64,000 bases of DNA from Oscheius dolichura (Eukaryota; Nematoda; Chromadorea; Rhabditida; Rhabditidae): contig OW051492.1 of assembly GCA_932521035.1 (NCBI GenBank), positions 2,108,001-2,172,000 of the forward strand, given 5' to 3'. Positions within the stretch are counted from its first letter, which is position 1; each line of letters opens with the position of its first letter. The notes below the pieces were generated by a model. It made no database searches. It had not been told where the DNA came from and saw only the letters and a list, made by a program, of their open reading frames with translations. Shown here one piece after another: positions 12,030 through 25,130 of this stretch. The position numbers and the translations under genes are program-made.

Positions 12030-13524
12030 TGGTGACAGTGAGGAAAAGTTTAAACCTTCTAATCAACCAGCAAGGTAGCTGCCAAGCTCGGTCGGATCTT
12101 GAAGCTTTTTGCCTCTTTTTATACAGGTCCAGAAGAATTTTTGATAGAATTCTATTCCCCAAATCATGGAGTACCTTCAAATCCTTTAAATATCCCGTGG
12201 CGTGGCTCCTTGAGGGTCTAGTGCCCCGTTTCTGCCCTCGTTTCTCCAATTGCAGCCCAATTTCGGATCACAAGCCGTCTAATTCCTCAAAAATCCGCCA
12301 AATGTGGTCCAGCTATAAACGTCGATGTAGTCCGTAATCTTGGGAATACAGTGCATCCAAAAATTTCATCTGGAAAGCATTGATAGGTCTCCAAAGTCCC
12401 TGGCCCCGCGCTGCCTCCTATCGGTCAGTTGAAAGCCCCAGGACGGCTTTACTAGACCAAGAAAGTTAAAAACGGGCAATACCATCATTTGGCCGATGAA
12501 AGTTTATGAAAAACTGTGTTCTAAACCTTAATTTCTGTCAGTTTTCCTCCCGCCGGCGACGGCCTACCCCGCCCGATCCGATCATTGATGAATTAGCCAT
12601 TTTGTTAGAGAGAGAGAGAAGGGAGCGCGCGCTCCTTCCGTCTTGTTTTCTTCCTTATTGACAAACACCGCCGTCTCTGATCTTGTTTCCACTCTTTCCC
12701 ACTTCAAAAATAACTCTCCTTATCTATTATTTTCCCCTTTTTGAATGCAATCCAAATAAAATACGGCCATACCGAAGCCTTATACATATAGAAGAGGATG
12801 ATGGCGGGGCGACGCTGCGTTTCGGGAGAAGCTACTGGGAAAACTTGCTGGAAATCGAAAAGTGCAAGTGTTTTTGGACGACGGCTGCGGTTGGGATGTA
12901 AACGGGGCAGACACACACACCTTTTTGTGTACGTGTCGCCCCCTTCGGCCCGGTGTAATGGGGCTCCAATTCACCTCTTCAGTCTGGCTGCCTTCTTCGC
13001 CTTTTTTGCAATATTCCAACCCGTTTTTGACTCAAATATCTAGTTTTACATCCCCTTTATCCATAAAATCGGCTAATTCGGGTCAAGATCTTGTATATTT
13101 TCCATATTTTCCATGTCCAAGTGAGAGATCTCGTCCTCCCTTATCGTAAAATCGTAAAGCAGGCCAATTTTGATGAGCCCAGCCAGATTTTTATTGCTTA
13201 TTCGACAGATGATGAAAAAGAAATAAAGTTGATTAAAAAACGGGGAAAAGGAGCGGCAGATTTCATGGAAAGGGACAAACGACCCTGAAGGTGGGGACGC
13301 GTCGCGCGGGGGAGCCGGGGAGATTGGACAAAACCACCAGTTTTATGTCCTCATCCTCCTGTTAATTTGTCTCATTTTCTTCTATTCTATCTACTATTAT
13401 TCACTGCTATTCATGGAAGAATATTCCGGGCAGATGGGAAGAATGCCAGTCTTCATCGTCCACTGTAGAGGGAGGATGAAAAGCAACGGCATTTGGTTCG
13501 GTATACGATAAAGCCCGATCCCCT

Positions 13525-13545
13525 GCACCCGTAAAGTCTCGGCAA
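13525..13545 (+). repeat. Hairpin-repeat family, single left arm (copy 2)
   Basis: GCACCCGTAAAGTCTCGGCA matches the left arm of the family at 18 of 20 positions. No right arm is recognisable at the expected distance. Confidence 0.65.
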
Positions 13546-15708
13546 TTGGTTCGCCTTTATTCAAAACAGTTACAATACTGTGACGCCTTTATACCGTTGT
13601 CCTGTCGATACGTTTTGGCTTGTGTCTCCGAGGCCGATTCTATCTCGGTGCTTCTCACCAGGCTGAAGCTGGGCCATTCAGTAAGGCCCTTGGACCATTT
13701 TGGAGTCCACAAATTTTGGAAGAAGTCTTATTCTGAATACTGTAGAATCATTGGATAGGCCTCTTCCCCCAATAATGAGTCTCACTATCTCGGAGGACTT
13801 CTGGGAATTTCCTCCTTCCTTGGTCGCCAAAGCTGCCAATCTCTGTCTGCCCCATCTTGTTCAAGTACAAGAAGGCTTCGCCGCGTCAGAAACGTGGCCC
13901 CCCAGCCTTTCCATCTCTCTATTTTGATTTTTAAATTTCCGAAAATGTTTCACCGAGCTAGTTACAAATGCGAATCGAGCCATCGTTAGTGTTTCGCACA
14001 TGCTAAAGCAAAGACAGATGGAAAAAAACGGAAAAATAGAGAAAAGCAAAAATTCTGGTCGCTGCCGGGGTCGAACTTGCAGCTCTAGTTTGAACGCGCG
14101 CGCGCCCGGCGTAGGCGGTGACGGACAGACACCCTCGCGTTTTGTATATATAAGATAACGACAACCAGGCCCGACTCTTTGGACGATCTCGCTGTTGTTT
14201 CCACGGGGATCAAGTTGAAATGGTCCCCTCCCACTATTTCATAGCTTTTCACAACCGCCTCCCTCTCAATTGCGTCATCAGCCACTACATTTATATCTCC
14301 CCCCCCAATTCCTCTTCCGGGTCACTCCATCCTTTTACCAGTCCCTCCAGTTCATCTTCCCTGATCTCTTCCTTGATCTCCACCCTGTTGGCAACATTCT
14401 TCCCCCGTTTTCTTTCTCTGAAAAGACCGCCTAATGACCTGTCTCTGTCTACCCTGATTCCGATGATGATATTTGACTTTTTGCCTCTTTTCAGCCGGCA
14501 CAATGTATTTGAACTATCCCAATTGGGATCAGTGAACTCTCCAGGAAAAGAGGAGACTAGAAAATAGCGGGAAAATACAATGGTCCCGACTGGAAAATAA
14601 CCAAAACGAGGGTAGAGCCCTATTTCGTCATAGTACTCCAAGTATTTCCATCCATTTTGACTGGAAATGCCGAGTTTTCAATTTACCTCTTCTCAAGTAC
14701 ATAACGTGACTCTCTGCCTCTGTCATCCCTTTCTGCAGATTATGCGATGTGACCTCGAAATGATATTTATTGGTACTGGAACCTATGCTCTCTATCCAAG
14801 CGGTATTTACCGATACCGTCAACATTCCTCATTTCTTCTTTCAAATGAGGATTACTGTAGCTAAAATTATGATTATATGGGGAAGAGGTTCTCGAGAAGA
14901 AGTCGTAATTGTATAATTATCATCATAATGGCTACAGTAATTCTTTGGCAGGAGGAGAAAGCCCAGTGGAAGGCGCGGGAATGGATGATTTCAAACTGGC
15001 GCGCGGTGGTTATGGAACTCGTCCTCCTGTCCTCGCTTCCGATATTTTAAAGGTCTATTTTGTAGCTTCCTCCTTTTACTAAAGGTCCCAAGCGGAAAAA
15101 TCTTGTTCCCCAAAGAGGAAAGGCTACAGTAAGCCCGCGAAGGGATGATTTCAAAGATGGACTGCTTTCCCTGGGTTCCAAAGGGAAAATGGGATTCCTT
15201 CGACTTTTGCTCTTTTTGAACCCTATTTTTTCTGATTTTTGTAGTTTCTAGGCATTCATACAAGGTTCTCCCCAAGTCCAAGAATCCTTCTTGTTATTTT
15301 TGCTCTGAGCTTCTGGTCTTTTGCGGACTTCAATTAGTTAGAGCAGGGCAACTGGGATGATGTTATGTCCGGGGGACGTCCAAATAAGAGAATTACGGTA
15401 GCTGACCCCGAAGTATAGAGACAAGGGGAATAAAAACAACCCGACCCCGGAAATGCTGTCATCTGCCTTTGTTAGAGGGTTACCCTTCTGTGACCCGAGG
15501 GGTTATTTCAATGACAGGAAACTGACTGAAGGGCAGGACAAGACTGGGGGACAGAAGAAGGGAAACGGACACGTGTTAAGACAAGGTAAACCTTGACAGG
15601 TAGGGTGTCATGGGGAAGAATAAGGAACCGGCTTCTGTCCCCCATGGCACCCCCTCAGGGTAGATAATACAGGGAGTAAGACGTGGAGAGCATCCTCCTG
15701 TCCCCCGA

Positions 15709-15726
15709 CCCCCCCCCCCCCCCCCC
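15709..15726 (+). repeat. C18 homopolymer
   Basis: An uninterrupted run of 18 cytosines (G18 on the other strand), able to form a G-quadruplex. Confidence 0.95.
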
Positions 15727-16769
15727 ATTATGGGACTTGGCCTCTCCTGTACCCCCTCTGAAGGCTTCCTGTCGGTTCCTGGGGGATGATCCCCCCGTCC
15801 TCTATCTAGGGAATAACTTGTTCCAGTAGGCCCCGTGTTCATCGACCGATCATTTAGAGTTCACCCCTCCGCTTCCTTCTCCTCCAGCCCCTACCGTATC
15901 CTCCCCTCTAATTATTCTCTTCCTTTTTGATTGAGGGGGTTTTGCAGGGACCATTGCTTCCCAGCAGTCGGCTCCCTATAATAGCCAGAGAAATTAGCTG
16001 GCTCCCATCTCCCACGCGCTGCTTCCACCACGTGTACTATGTTGCCAAAGAGAAGGAATCCATAATAAGGACCAAAGAGAAAAGAAAGCCATGAAAACGG
16101 AGAAGAGGCCACCCCTGCCCACCACCTACACTTCAACACGAGGTCAGCTGCGGCTGTCTCCCCCCGGATGACGTCAGACTGGAAAAGCGAGAGGAAGAGA
16201 GTAGGTTCCATGGGAAAATGAGCAATGACGCGGCAGGCCAATGCTAATTACGACACATAACGGTCTATCCTCTCTCTCTCGCGGGGGTTTTCGGCCTGGC
16301 ATGTCACATTTCGGGCGCGGCGGACGACACCCATCCACCCCAAAAGAACAACATACTACGTAAGAGACGAACACGTAGGAGAAATAACAAGAGAGACAGC
16401 ATTCCAAAGAACGGGATGAACTTTTAGGTCTTCTTTCTCTTATTTCTGGTCTTTTTGGCATTTGTGCCGTCTTGGAGCCCATGGCAACTTTTGGGCACCA
16501 TTGGCCGCGGCTTGCCAGTAACCGTAGGAACCCTGTAGTTTCTCTGAGGGGGCCTTCGTCTTCCCCATCATCCAGGGAGCGAGGCCGACTGGACAGAGCT
16601 GGTGAGCTTGTGACCGGCAGGCTCTTGTAGTACTTATATATTAGTCAAAGACTAGTCAACCACGTGGTATTTCGGCCATCAGCCTCCATAAAACCTTGTA
16701 CCCAGGTTTAAAACTGACCGGGAGGTGATGACGCCAGCGCGGCAGTCGCATTACTCTTACTCTACTCGA

Positions 16770-16786
16770 CCCCCCCCCCCCCCCCC
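16770..16786 (+). repeat. C17 homopolymer
   Basis: An uninterrupted run of 17 cytosines, nearly the same length as the tracts at 15709 and 26618. Confidence 0.95.
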
Positions 16787-18541
16787 TCTCGTCATCTTCT
16801 GTTTCTGTCACCTTTCTGATTTGTGATGGATGATATTTCTAGTCTCCGTACACCTCCACCACTGCCATATCTGTTGGTGTTGAGTAAACTTGTCCCAACT
16901 GGTGTATTTCTGTCTCCATTCTCTGTCTGGGTCCTCTCGAACTGGTCAAATTCCTTCCTTCTCCTCTCTCTGTAAGAGAACGTCATCAGTAAACAGAGGA
17001 AATAGTAGTACTCCCCCCAATTGTTTTCCCCTGTTACCCTTCTGGAAGGTTCTTTTCCACCAGGAAGTGCTCCTACTCCTAGAAGACGGCGGGAGGATGA
17101 ATCACCCCCTGGACAATGGAGAGTAAATGATCTCCCCTCCTGTCTGTGTGGTGGATGAATGGTCCCGATTGATCCCCCTCACTGTGAAGCCCTCCTCTCA
17201 ATAGGCTCTTTATTATGGCTTTTGAGGCTTCTTTCCCCCTTTTTATCCAATAAAAAGATGGAGGGGACGAGGGTGGATATCTGGTGAAATGGCACCACTC
17301 GTGGCCTCTGGCCGTCCTGATTCATAATTGATAAGAAAGCCCGGGTGGATTAGGTCAAACGGGCCAGGTCATCTGCCCCCACTGTGGATCAGATCATACG
17401 ATCATATTTGTCATTTCCTGCCTGCTGTTCCTTGCCCTCGAAATTCACAGGAAATGCGAGAGGGCATTCTGGAATATGCCAGGGATGAGGTAATGGCAGT
17501 AACAGCTTAACCAGATAACGGAAATGACACCGCCTGACCTGCATTGACCTGCACGTAATCCTCTCTCGCGAATGTGTACTTCAACTCTTCAAATCCGTAC
17601 ACAATTTATCCCGGTTTGAAAAGAGAAAAAAAAATAGGAGACGAAGCGGAAGGCTGACGTCTTTACCCAGGTCAGGGTGCACTAAAAATGAGGATGAGCT
17701 CAAATCCGGCGAGGTACATGCAGCCAACTGGAAGGGATGAGTAGAAAAAGAAGAAAGGGACGAGGAAGAGTCATTAGGCTAAAAATATAGTCAGATAGTG
17801 GGGACGACACCGCTATGGGGGAAGGATCAAAGGTAGAAGAGCCAATGGCTAGGTTCGAGGCAGAGGAGAGAGGAAGAGGCCCTCACGGCTAGTTACAGTA
17901 TGCCAATTAAATCTCGTTTGTGGAAAATGGGCCTTAAGGACCCAATCACAAGCCAAAAAAGAGTCCGACCATGTAATCAGGTCTGCTTAGGGCGTCGGCC
18001 GCCGTCTGCCCCAGCGCCAAAGAGCCTCACTCTCTCGACCACAGTACCCCAACTTACTAAAGGAAAAAACTGCCAGTTCTGTGGTTTGTGAGAAACTTGT
18101 TGTCCCGAACAAACAGGTAAGAATGAGTTGCTCACTCTAAAGTATGTGCTGACAAGCGTCAGCAAGACAGCGCGCGCCAAGTGGCCGTCGGTGCCCCAAT
18201 TCGCGCCTGCAAAATGCAATCTCTACGGCATCATTACCGGGACTTTGTTTTTTTAAAAGCGCATTTTCCTCCTTTTTGGCCTCGGCTAGGGTCTTGAAGT
18301 TCCAGACGCCTTGGGTTGGCAGTCTCCTTGGGGCAGGAGGATAGCGTCCTGATCGTCAAATTCCCCGAGTTGCCTTAGTAATTATCTCTTTCAACATACT
18401 TCGCCATAATTTTCCTTCCTCTTTAATGAGGGCTGACTCACCATCCTCCCCTCCGTTGTCCACCACCACCACCACTACCCCCTATCATCCCGTCTCCAGT
18501 CCTCCCAGCCTCCCTCCCGTCCCGCTTTAAATCCAAGAAAA

Positions 18542-18865
18542 ATGAGCAAACACATAGACTCAGTTCATAGTGTCCGGAAAGTGATGCGAGTATCTGTCTC
18601 TCTCCCCTTGGTGAGTCTTTTGTGTGCACTGTTCGCCGCCTCCCTCAGGCAGCGTCCTGTCCCCTCCCGCCCTCTCGCGCTCTCTGTGTTACAGTTCTTC
18701 TCACATTCCTCTCATATCTCCAACTGTTTCCATTTCTTCTTTTTTACCCCATTTTTCACGTCCTCCGTTCCACCTGACTCAACTGATTACGTCATCCTCC
18801 AGGGGGAATTTACTACTGACTCCCCCGGCTACACTCATTCCTCTCATTGTATAGAGTGGACCTAG
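18542..18865 (+). CDS. Weak two-exon candidate, unknown protein
   Basis: A possible exon 18542-18610 (23 codons) ends at a good GTGAGT donor. It joins in phase 0 to 18695-18865 after GTGTTACAG. The result is an 80-residue protein with an aromatic, hydrophobic middle (FFFFTPFF) and a polar tail containing DYVILQG. There is no recognisable family, no poly(A) signal close by and no clear promoter. A different acceptor (CCCTCAG at about 18649) gives another reading. I list it because the donor and acceptor are strong, but it may not be a gene. Confidence 0.2.
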   Translation: MSKHIDSVHSVRKVMRVSVSLPLVSLLCALFAASLRQRPVPSRPLALSVLQFFSHSSHISNCFHFFFFTPFFTSSVPPDSTDYVILQGEFTTDSPGYTHSSHCIEWT

Positions 18866-19653
18866 TGAGTCAGCCCCCGAGAGGGAACACCCGGATCCGG
18901 CGGGGGATAGTGAAAAATAGATGGCCACGCGTTTTGAAAGGTCCAAAAATCAGGCCTTGTCTGACCTTCCCGGGGGTTTATTCCCCTTTTTGGAAGAGGG
19001 AGAGGCGAGAGGAAGTACGGGTTAGAGACCCGCCGGCGCGACAAAGTGACATCAGGTCCTGTTCTGGACTGGTGGGGGAGGTCGGACAGGGAGAACTCTG
19101 CTCAAGGTCATGGATGACCTGAGACCCACGTGGGTCTTTTCCCTTTCTCATAAGACCTGTCTGCCTCCCCGTTGCCCTCCACCCTGTCCTTCTCCTTGTC
19201 CTCCTCCTCCCTATCCTCGTCCTCCACGAGATCACTGACCTCTCCCCCTCATCCCCTGTCCCACTTCTTCCTCTTCCAGCTAATGAAGGAGTGGATTGAA
19301 TAGAGTCTCGTCTTTTTCCTGCTCTCGTGCAGCAGAAAGAGGGAGGGGGAAAAGATACACAAAAATCGTACAGAATTGGCCGGCTTTCATTTCCATGAAC
19401 GAGAGGAGATGCCACAATTTCCTTTATCCTCCCTCATGATTTCCTCACGGCACACTTCGCTCATTAGTTAGTCCTCGATGCTTTTCTGCTCTGATAAGTT
19501 CGAAAAATGGTGACAGAGGGTGGATGGCTGTGAGAAAAACAAAATGATGCCAGCGGGAGCGAGTGAAGAAAAACAATGAGGAGAATTGTAGGGATAAGGG
19601 GAAAATGTAGCCTCCCACATGGTTCGAGTCGTTTCTCCGCCTTCCGCGCGCCT

Positions 19654-19741
19654 GTACCCGTACAATCTCGGCACGTAGAAATTCTTGTAATTCTGATCTT
19701 CTAATAAACTGTTCCCGCGCCTGCCGAGACTTTACGGGTGC
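19654..19741. repeat. Hairpin repeat, complete (copy 3, 88 bp)
   Basis: The left arm is GTACCCGTACAATCTCGGCA. The right arm from 19721 is TGCCGAGACTTTACGGGTGC read from its second base. The arms pair with a few mismatches. The 40-odd bases between them share nothing with other copies. The CGCGCGCC flank precedes it, as at copies 1, 4 and 7. Confidence 0.8.
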
Positions 19742-20949
19742 AAACGGCCTCGAAATCACCTCGTCCTCTCTGATCTCCCTGCTTCCCGGTGCATGTCTCC
19801 TTCCCTCTTCCACTTTTTTTTTGAATTTATGAGAATTTAACGGAACCCATTTAAGCCAGAAATAGCTCCGTTGCAACGGGAGTAGAATAGGAAAAAGACT
19901 GACAGGATAGAATATATGAGAGGCTATTTATACCTATATGCAAGCGCGGAAGCCATCCCGGGGGCATGAGGATTCTACGGCCGAGAGCAAAAATCGCCTC
20001 TTTTTTCTATATTCTTTAGCCTGTGATATCCTCAAATCCCTCGGATTTCTCCATTTTGGGAGCCTATAATTCCCCAAAAATTGGTATTTCATGGCTTCTT
20101 GGTCGTGGTTACCGTAACCCGCGCCTTCCCGCTCATCTAACCGAGGGCTTCTCTAATTCCTGTATAATTTTCTATACAATTCCTTCTCCCCCGTGTCTAG
20201 TTTATTCAAATTAACCTTAGAATGGCCAACGAGCAGCGTAGGAGCGGGTATAACCAGGTTATGGGGGTTGTACTCCTGCTTGACGTGGTCGTCTCTAGGT
20301 TGGCTCCTTCCTGCTTCCCCGAGTCCAAACAAATTTGACCCCACTTCCAAGGGCCGTGGCTCTTTTTCCATCCTCTTCTCCTTGTCCCGAAAAGGGAAGA
20401 AATCTGTTGAAAATAGGACAGACGGCGCCAAGACCAAGACCATTCCTCGGCCCCCTCTCCATCATCCAAGTCTGCTGCTGATTCATGAACCAGCCTCTTA
20501 GCGCAGTCTTCTCCCCTTATTCTGTCTCTCTCGGGTGCATACTGTACGGGGTGGGGGCCACCTTCACTAAAAGGGAAAGAATTCCTCTCATGACCTTTTC
20601 CCCGGCCGTCCTTCTTCTGATTTTGGTATCAAATACCTGTCGATCCCCCCTCTGCCCCATGCCTCCTAACCATCCTCCATATGCTGACAAACATCCCCTA
20701 TATCATCAGAGGATGACCAATGTTTTCCCCTCTCTCCGCCGCCCTCTGACCCCCTTGTGACCCTGAACTGACCTGGCTTTACTCTCTCTCTGACTCACCC
20801 CCCTTTCCACCTTTGAAAAACAACAAACAACAAGGGGTAGGGGTTCTTTAGTCCCCCCGTGGGGTGGAGGGCGTGGCTGTCCTCCTCCTCCTCCCCGGGT
20901 CCCTCCCCTTTTTGGAGGTGTCCCCGGGGCTCCGCCCCCTGCCTCAGGG

Positions 20950-20956
20950 TATATAA
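20950..20956 (+). promoter_or_regulatory. TATA box of the receptor gene
   Basis: TATATAA lies about 107 bp before the ATG of the seven-transmembrane receptor gene. A GC-rich block precedes it. A TTTTCAG acceptor 6 nt before the ATG means the leader is either cis-spliced or trans-spliced. Confidence 0.5.
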
Positions 20957-21056
20957 CCGACAGATCCTACCTTGCTCCTGTTCCTCTTCCGGATCCTCTC
21001 CTCCTCTCTCTTCTAGCTACCGTAACCCGGCTTCAATTTCTTATTTTCAGTGCAAG

Positions 21057-22451
21057 ATGTCCTCTAGCGCTCCCTGCTCCCGGGGCCCGATGGTCTCCAC
21101 CCCCCTGGACCAGCACATCCAGCGGTTCGTCTTCCCCTGCCAGTTGGGATTCCTCCTCTACATAACGGCTCGCTTCCTGCTCCAGCTGCGCTACGGTCCC
21201 ACAAGGATTGTAGCCCGCCGGACTCTCATCCTCCTAACTGTTGCGGACTTTTGCCTCCTGCTCACCATGCTGCCCCAGTCGCTGTCGACTATCAGCACCT
21301 TCTATGAGAATGAAACCTTCCGGTAAGGCTGGCTACCGTATCCTCTCTAAATAGAAGCATTTTAGACGGTTCATTCACTACTCAAAGGTGTCTATCAACG
21401 CCTGGAGTAATGTCTTCTCGGCGGCTGAGGTCTTCCTGACCATTTTGGTCTGCATTGAATGTTACTTGCGGGCCAAGTCGTCCTCCTTTGCTAAGGTGAG
21501 CCGCGCTACCGTATGCCCCGGCTAATTTTCGGGTTTTATCCGATTTTTGAGACATAAACATCCTTTTCTAATAGTAAATCCAGTTAAAAATATCAGTTGT
21601 GATATTTAATATAGCAAAACAACCTCGCCCCCATCGGAGTCCTTACCTGGAGAGGGGACGGGGGCCACGCTTCGGCAAACAAACCTTCCGGGGGGTGGCG
21701 TCATTTTAAACTTATACCCCACTCTCCCTGGCGAATAATAATAGTAATATAATTTTATTTTCCAGTGGTTCGATGGCGGTCTCCGCTATGCCGCCATTCT
21801 CGGTGGAATCGGCTTCAGCTCCCTGCTCTTCAGCTCTTACCACTTCCTCCTCTACGAGATCAAGACCGGAACCCGTTGCAATGGAGAGAAACTCGTCTCC
21901 AAGCTTGTGGTTCGTTTCCTCCCTTTAAACATTCCCTAATGAGCCCCTCTTTCCAGTTGAACCCGACCTTCACCCCCGAAATGGTTCGCTTCTTCAACAT
22001 CAGTCAGGCCGTCTTCGTAATTGCCATTCCCTGTGTAATCGTGGCTGTTTGCAATGCCCGATTGGGTCAGATTCTCCGGGAGGGAAAGCTGCCCCTCGTA
22101 AATAACGAGTGCATGGAACTGGTTAGCAACGACAGCAACCCCCAGGAGGGGCCCCACTGCGTCCGTCGGCTGCTGGCCATCAGCGTCTGCTTCGTCCTGA
22201 GCCACGTGAGTTTCTCTCCATTCTATGGCTACAGTATCTCTCTAGTCCATTAATTAAAGGTCTAATTCAATCTATTCTAGGTTCTGTCCTTCGTGCCCTT
22301 CCTCTATGATATCTTCCCCGGCCTCTACTTGTCCGAGCTCTTCCCATCCATCATCACCATCATGAACGCGGCCCTCGTCACCGGCAAGCTAGTGACCCTT
22401 CTGCTCCTTTTCAACTCCTGTCGTGATCTACTCCGAACTGGTTATTATTAA
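21057..22451 (+). CDS. Seven-transmembrane receptor (GPCR-like), five exons
   Basis: Exons are 21057-21322, 21366-21495, 21766-21909, 21957-22205 and 22281-22451. All junctions keep frame and give 319 residues. The ATG lies 6 nt after a TTATTTTCAG acceptor. Several hydrophobic segments fit a serpentine receptor. The second contains LLTVADFCLLLTMLP, close to the rhodopsin-class TM2 pattern (LxxADxLxxxxxxP). The third ends in CIECYLRAK where most class A receptors have D/E-R-Y, so the Arg is replaced by Cys. The last segment lacks the usual NPxxY and ends LLLLFNSCRDLL with a very short tail. This looks like a divergent nematode orphan or peptide/chemosensory receptor. The ligand cannot be inferred. 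AATAAA follows at 22657. Confidence 0.82.
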
Positions 22452-22656
22452 TATTTGCCTGGTCTCTTCCCCTTATTCTCCTCTTTTCTCCTAGATGATC
22501 TCCAGAACAAATGCCTCACTCTCCTTTCCGATCCCCTCCCACTTCTCTCTCTCTCTCTCTGTTACTAGTCCGACCCTTGTTGTCTTCTCCTATTCTCATT
22601 TTAATGATCTCGCAATTGTTTGATGAATATCAGAATACAAAAAAATCGTGTAAGAT

Positions 22657-22662
22657 AATAAA
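22657..22662 (+). terminator. Poly(A) signal of the receptor gene
   Basis: AATAAA lies about 205 nt after the receptor stop codon in an AT-rich stretch, on the same strand. Confidence 0.5.
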
Positions 22663-25004
22663 TATATGCTCAAAAGGATTGAATACTTGGGTTACCGTAT
22701 CCCCGAGGGAAGGCATCTCGGAGGGAGGAGCACCTAGGGGCCCGAGGGATCCGGCAACTGGCCTGCCTGATATTTTAAAGGGTAGTTGGGGTCCTGCAAC
22801 GACAATATCTCAAAACATGACCAATTTATTTGGCAGAAAAGTAGATGGGGAGGTCCACAAAGTCAAAATCCTTCCTGGGCGCCTGCGGGCTCCAAAGCTC
22901 CAAGGGAGGATAGGAAATAGGAGACCATACCGGTTCGAGATGGTCTTTCAAGGATTCTTGAGGTCCTGCAGCGATTGCAGGATACAATACTACCAATTAA
23001 ATTGAAGTAGAAGCTTCTTCGAGATCCTAATTACTATCCTCCCTCATATTCTTCCTATATGGACCAGAAGCATCTGTCCCTGGGGCTCGTCCCCTCCAGC
23101 TAGACTTCTAGTGCAATATGAAGTGTTCTATATGGACGCAGGCTTATTTTCCGCCGTTGTAGAAGTTTGCTTCTCCATAACACAAGGCTGCCGTGACTCA
23201 ATCCAAGTAATCGGAAGCAGGTGCCCCTGCAGCCGTTAGTCACGTCGTCCCGCACAGATGATCAAGCCAATACCATTAGAACGGAGCACGTGTTTATGAC
23301 GTAGCCTTCCGGTCCAAGAAAAAGAAAAGATCCATCAATTATTGGTATGTCTCTGTGACACAGTCTCCAGCTAATCCCACCTAGTCCCATGATCCCCCAC
23401 TGAATCCCATAGTACGTCGAGAGATGCGTTTTTATCAGCCGGAAAGCGGATTGTTCTTCAGTCTGCCTTGTTTTCAGATTGCCAGAATAAATCAACTCGG
23501 TGTTCTGGGAACAGCACCTGACTATCTCCGGCGTCTTAGGCCGATCGTTCTCAATTATTCAGATGAAATTCCTGGGAGACAGCGTCGTGTCTGTATCTAA
23601 CGGGGGAAACACGAACTCCATGTTCATGGCCCTTCTTATTCTAAGCTGGAGGGAGAGAGGACCAGGGACCATAATAACAGGAGAAGACTGGAATGGCTAT
23701 CAGGGAGAGGCTAGACTCCCTGGACCCGAATTTCATCCTCCTGGAGGGGGTGCCCCACTTGGGACTAGGAATTAAAACATTGTGAGCCTCCTCATTTCAA
23801 CACTTACGATAATATGATATCATAGCATCGTTGCGGGACTCCAAAAAGCCGGGAGGAGTCATCAGATGGGCGCTGTAGGCTCGAATTCCTTCTATCTCTA
23901 CAGAAGGATGGAGATCCTCCTTTCCCGTTATTATGCCGTCCCTGAAAGTGGAGACCCCCTGTTTTGGATTGTATCTGAAGAGGCAGAGGCTCTCTCTTCT
24001 ATCTGTACCTTTGTTTTGTTGACCTCTCTCTTTGATCCCAATCTGCCCTTTTTCTTCCACTTGTTTCCGAGTTACTCCTTTCAATATCCTCCCTTCCCTC
24101 TAGTCCTTGTTACATTATTAATCTCTGAGAGATCAAATCGCAAATCCACCCTCCACCCTCCTCTCTCTGGCTCTCCCTCTCGACCAAAACATTTTGTATG
24201 GCTTGAGTCGCATGTGGGGGAAGCTTATCGTCGACGACGAGGAGGGGCTGATGACCGAGCCTCTTCGTTTTTTTAAATCATTTTACAACTAACTAAACGA
24301 GAGTGTGGGCTTTCGGGCTAATCTTTTCTTGAAAATAAAGAGAAAAAAGACAAAAATAAAAAGAAAATAAACAGAGAGGTATAGCGACGATTTTCAGAAG
24401 TGTTTTTACCAGGCACAAAAGAGAACGGCCGCGATTTGATAATAATACGAGTAATAGTTGTTGTAATCTATGCTGTGAGATCTCTGAAAAATCAAAATAT
24501 GCATTAAATTAAAGCAATTCTATTACAATTTTAAAAAGATCGTCGTTTAAATTAAATTGGACTAGTTGAATTTCGGCGAAATTAGAAAATAGAAAACTAA
24601 TTTATTATGCCGACGCATACATATCGGCAAATTTTCAACGAAATTTCAACGAATTTTAATGAAAATTCAGCTGGTAGTAATTATAATCTGCGTCAACAAG
24701 GGAGAAAATTACTTTTCGGAAAGAAATCTCGTCTTTCCTTTTTTGGCATGGAGGACGGCGCGACAGGGGCACAGGGGACAGGGGGTGGCCTTCGTTCTCC
24801 GGTTATGGGTCCCGAATACGTGGTGCCTGGGGTCGTTAGGGTCGTTTTAGGGAGATTCTTCTGTAAGATTGAGTAGAATTTGTTCCATTTTACCGAGCAG
24901 GTCGTATCAACCATGCTCGTCTGGCCAAGAACGGGGGCGGGGGGCCCTGCGGCCGAAGGCAGGCTCTCCCGATAGGCTCCTACTTTAAATATTCCACCTG
25001 GAAA

Positions 25005-25130
25005 GCATAGCATACGGTAGCCATTGACCTCAAGAATCGGATTCTATCAGGAATTGTACCAGGAATGGCTTACAAGTGCTCGAACCCCCGTTCTCCCGCG
25101 ATGGCCAGGCCCACTTCGAGCCATCTCCTT
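25005..25130. repeat. Dispersed repeat, copy 1 of 2
   Basis: Shares the opening AGCATACGGTAGCCATTG and an internal AATGGCTTACAAGTGCT with 28306-28430. The order and spacing are the same, with roughly two thirds of positions matching by eye. Function unknown. Confidence 0.6.

Larger units (their letters stand above)
12040..18530. other. Gene-poor region with scattered repeats
   Basis: No multi-exon model could be supported. A second, weaker B-box-like sequence lies near 14065 but has no paired T stem. Two long C tracts occur (listed separately). GGCTACMGTAAYCC-like words recur, for example at 14934, 15123 and 15394. Confidence 0.35.

Noticed and set aside
14050..14110. Possible second tRNA-like element
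   Set aside because: A B-box-like AGTTCGACCCC is present but no five-pair T stem and no A box.
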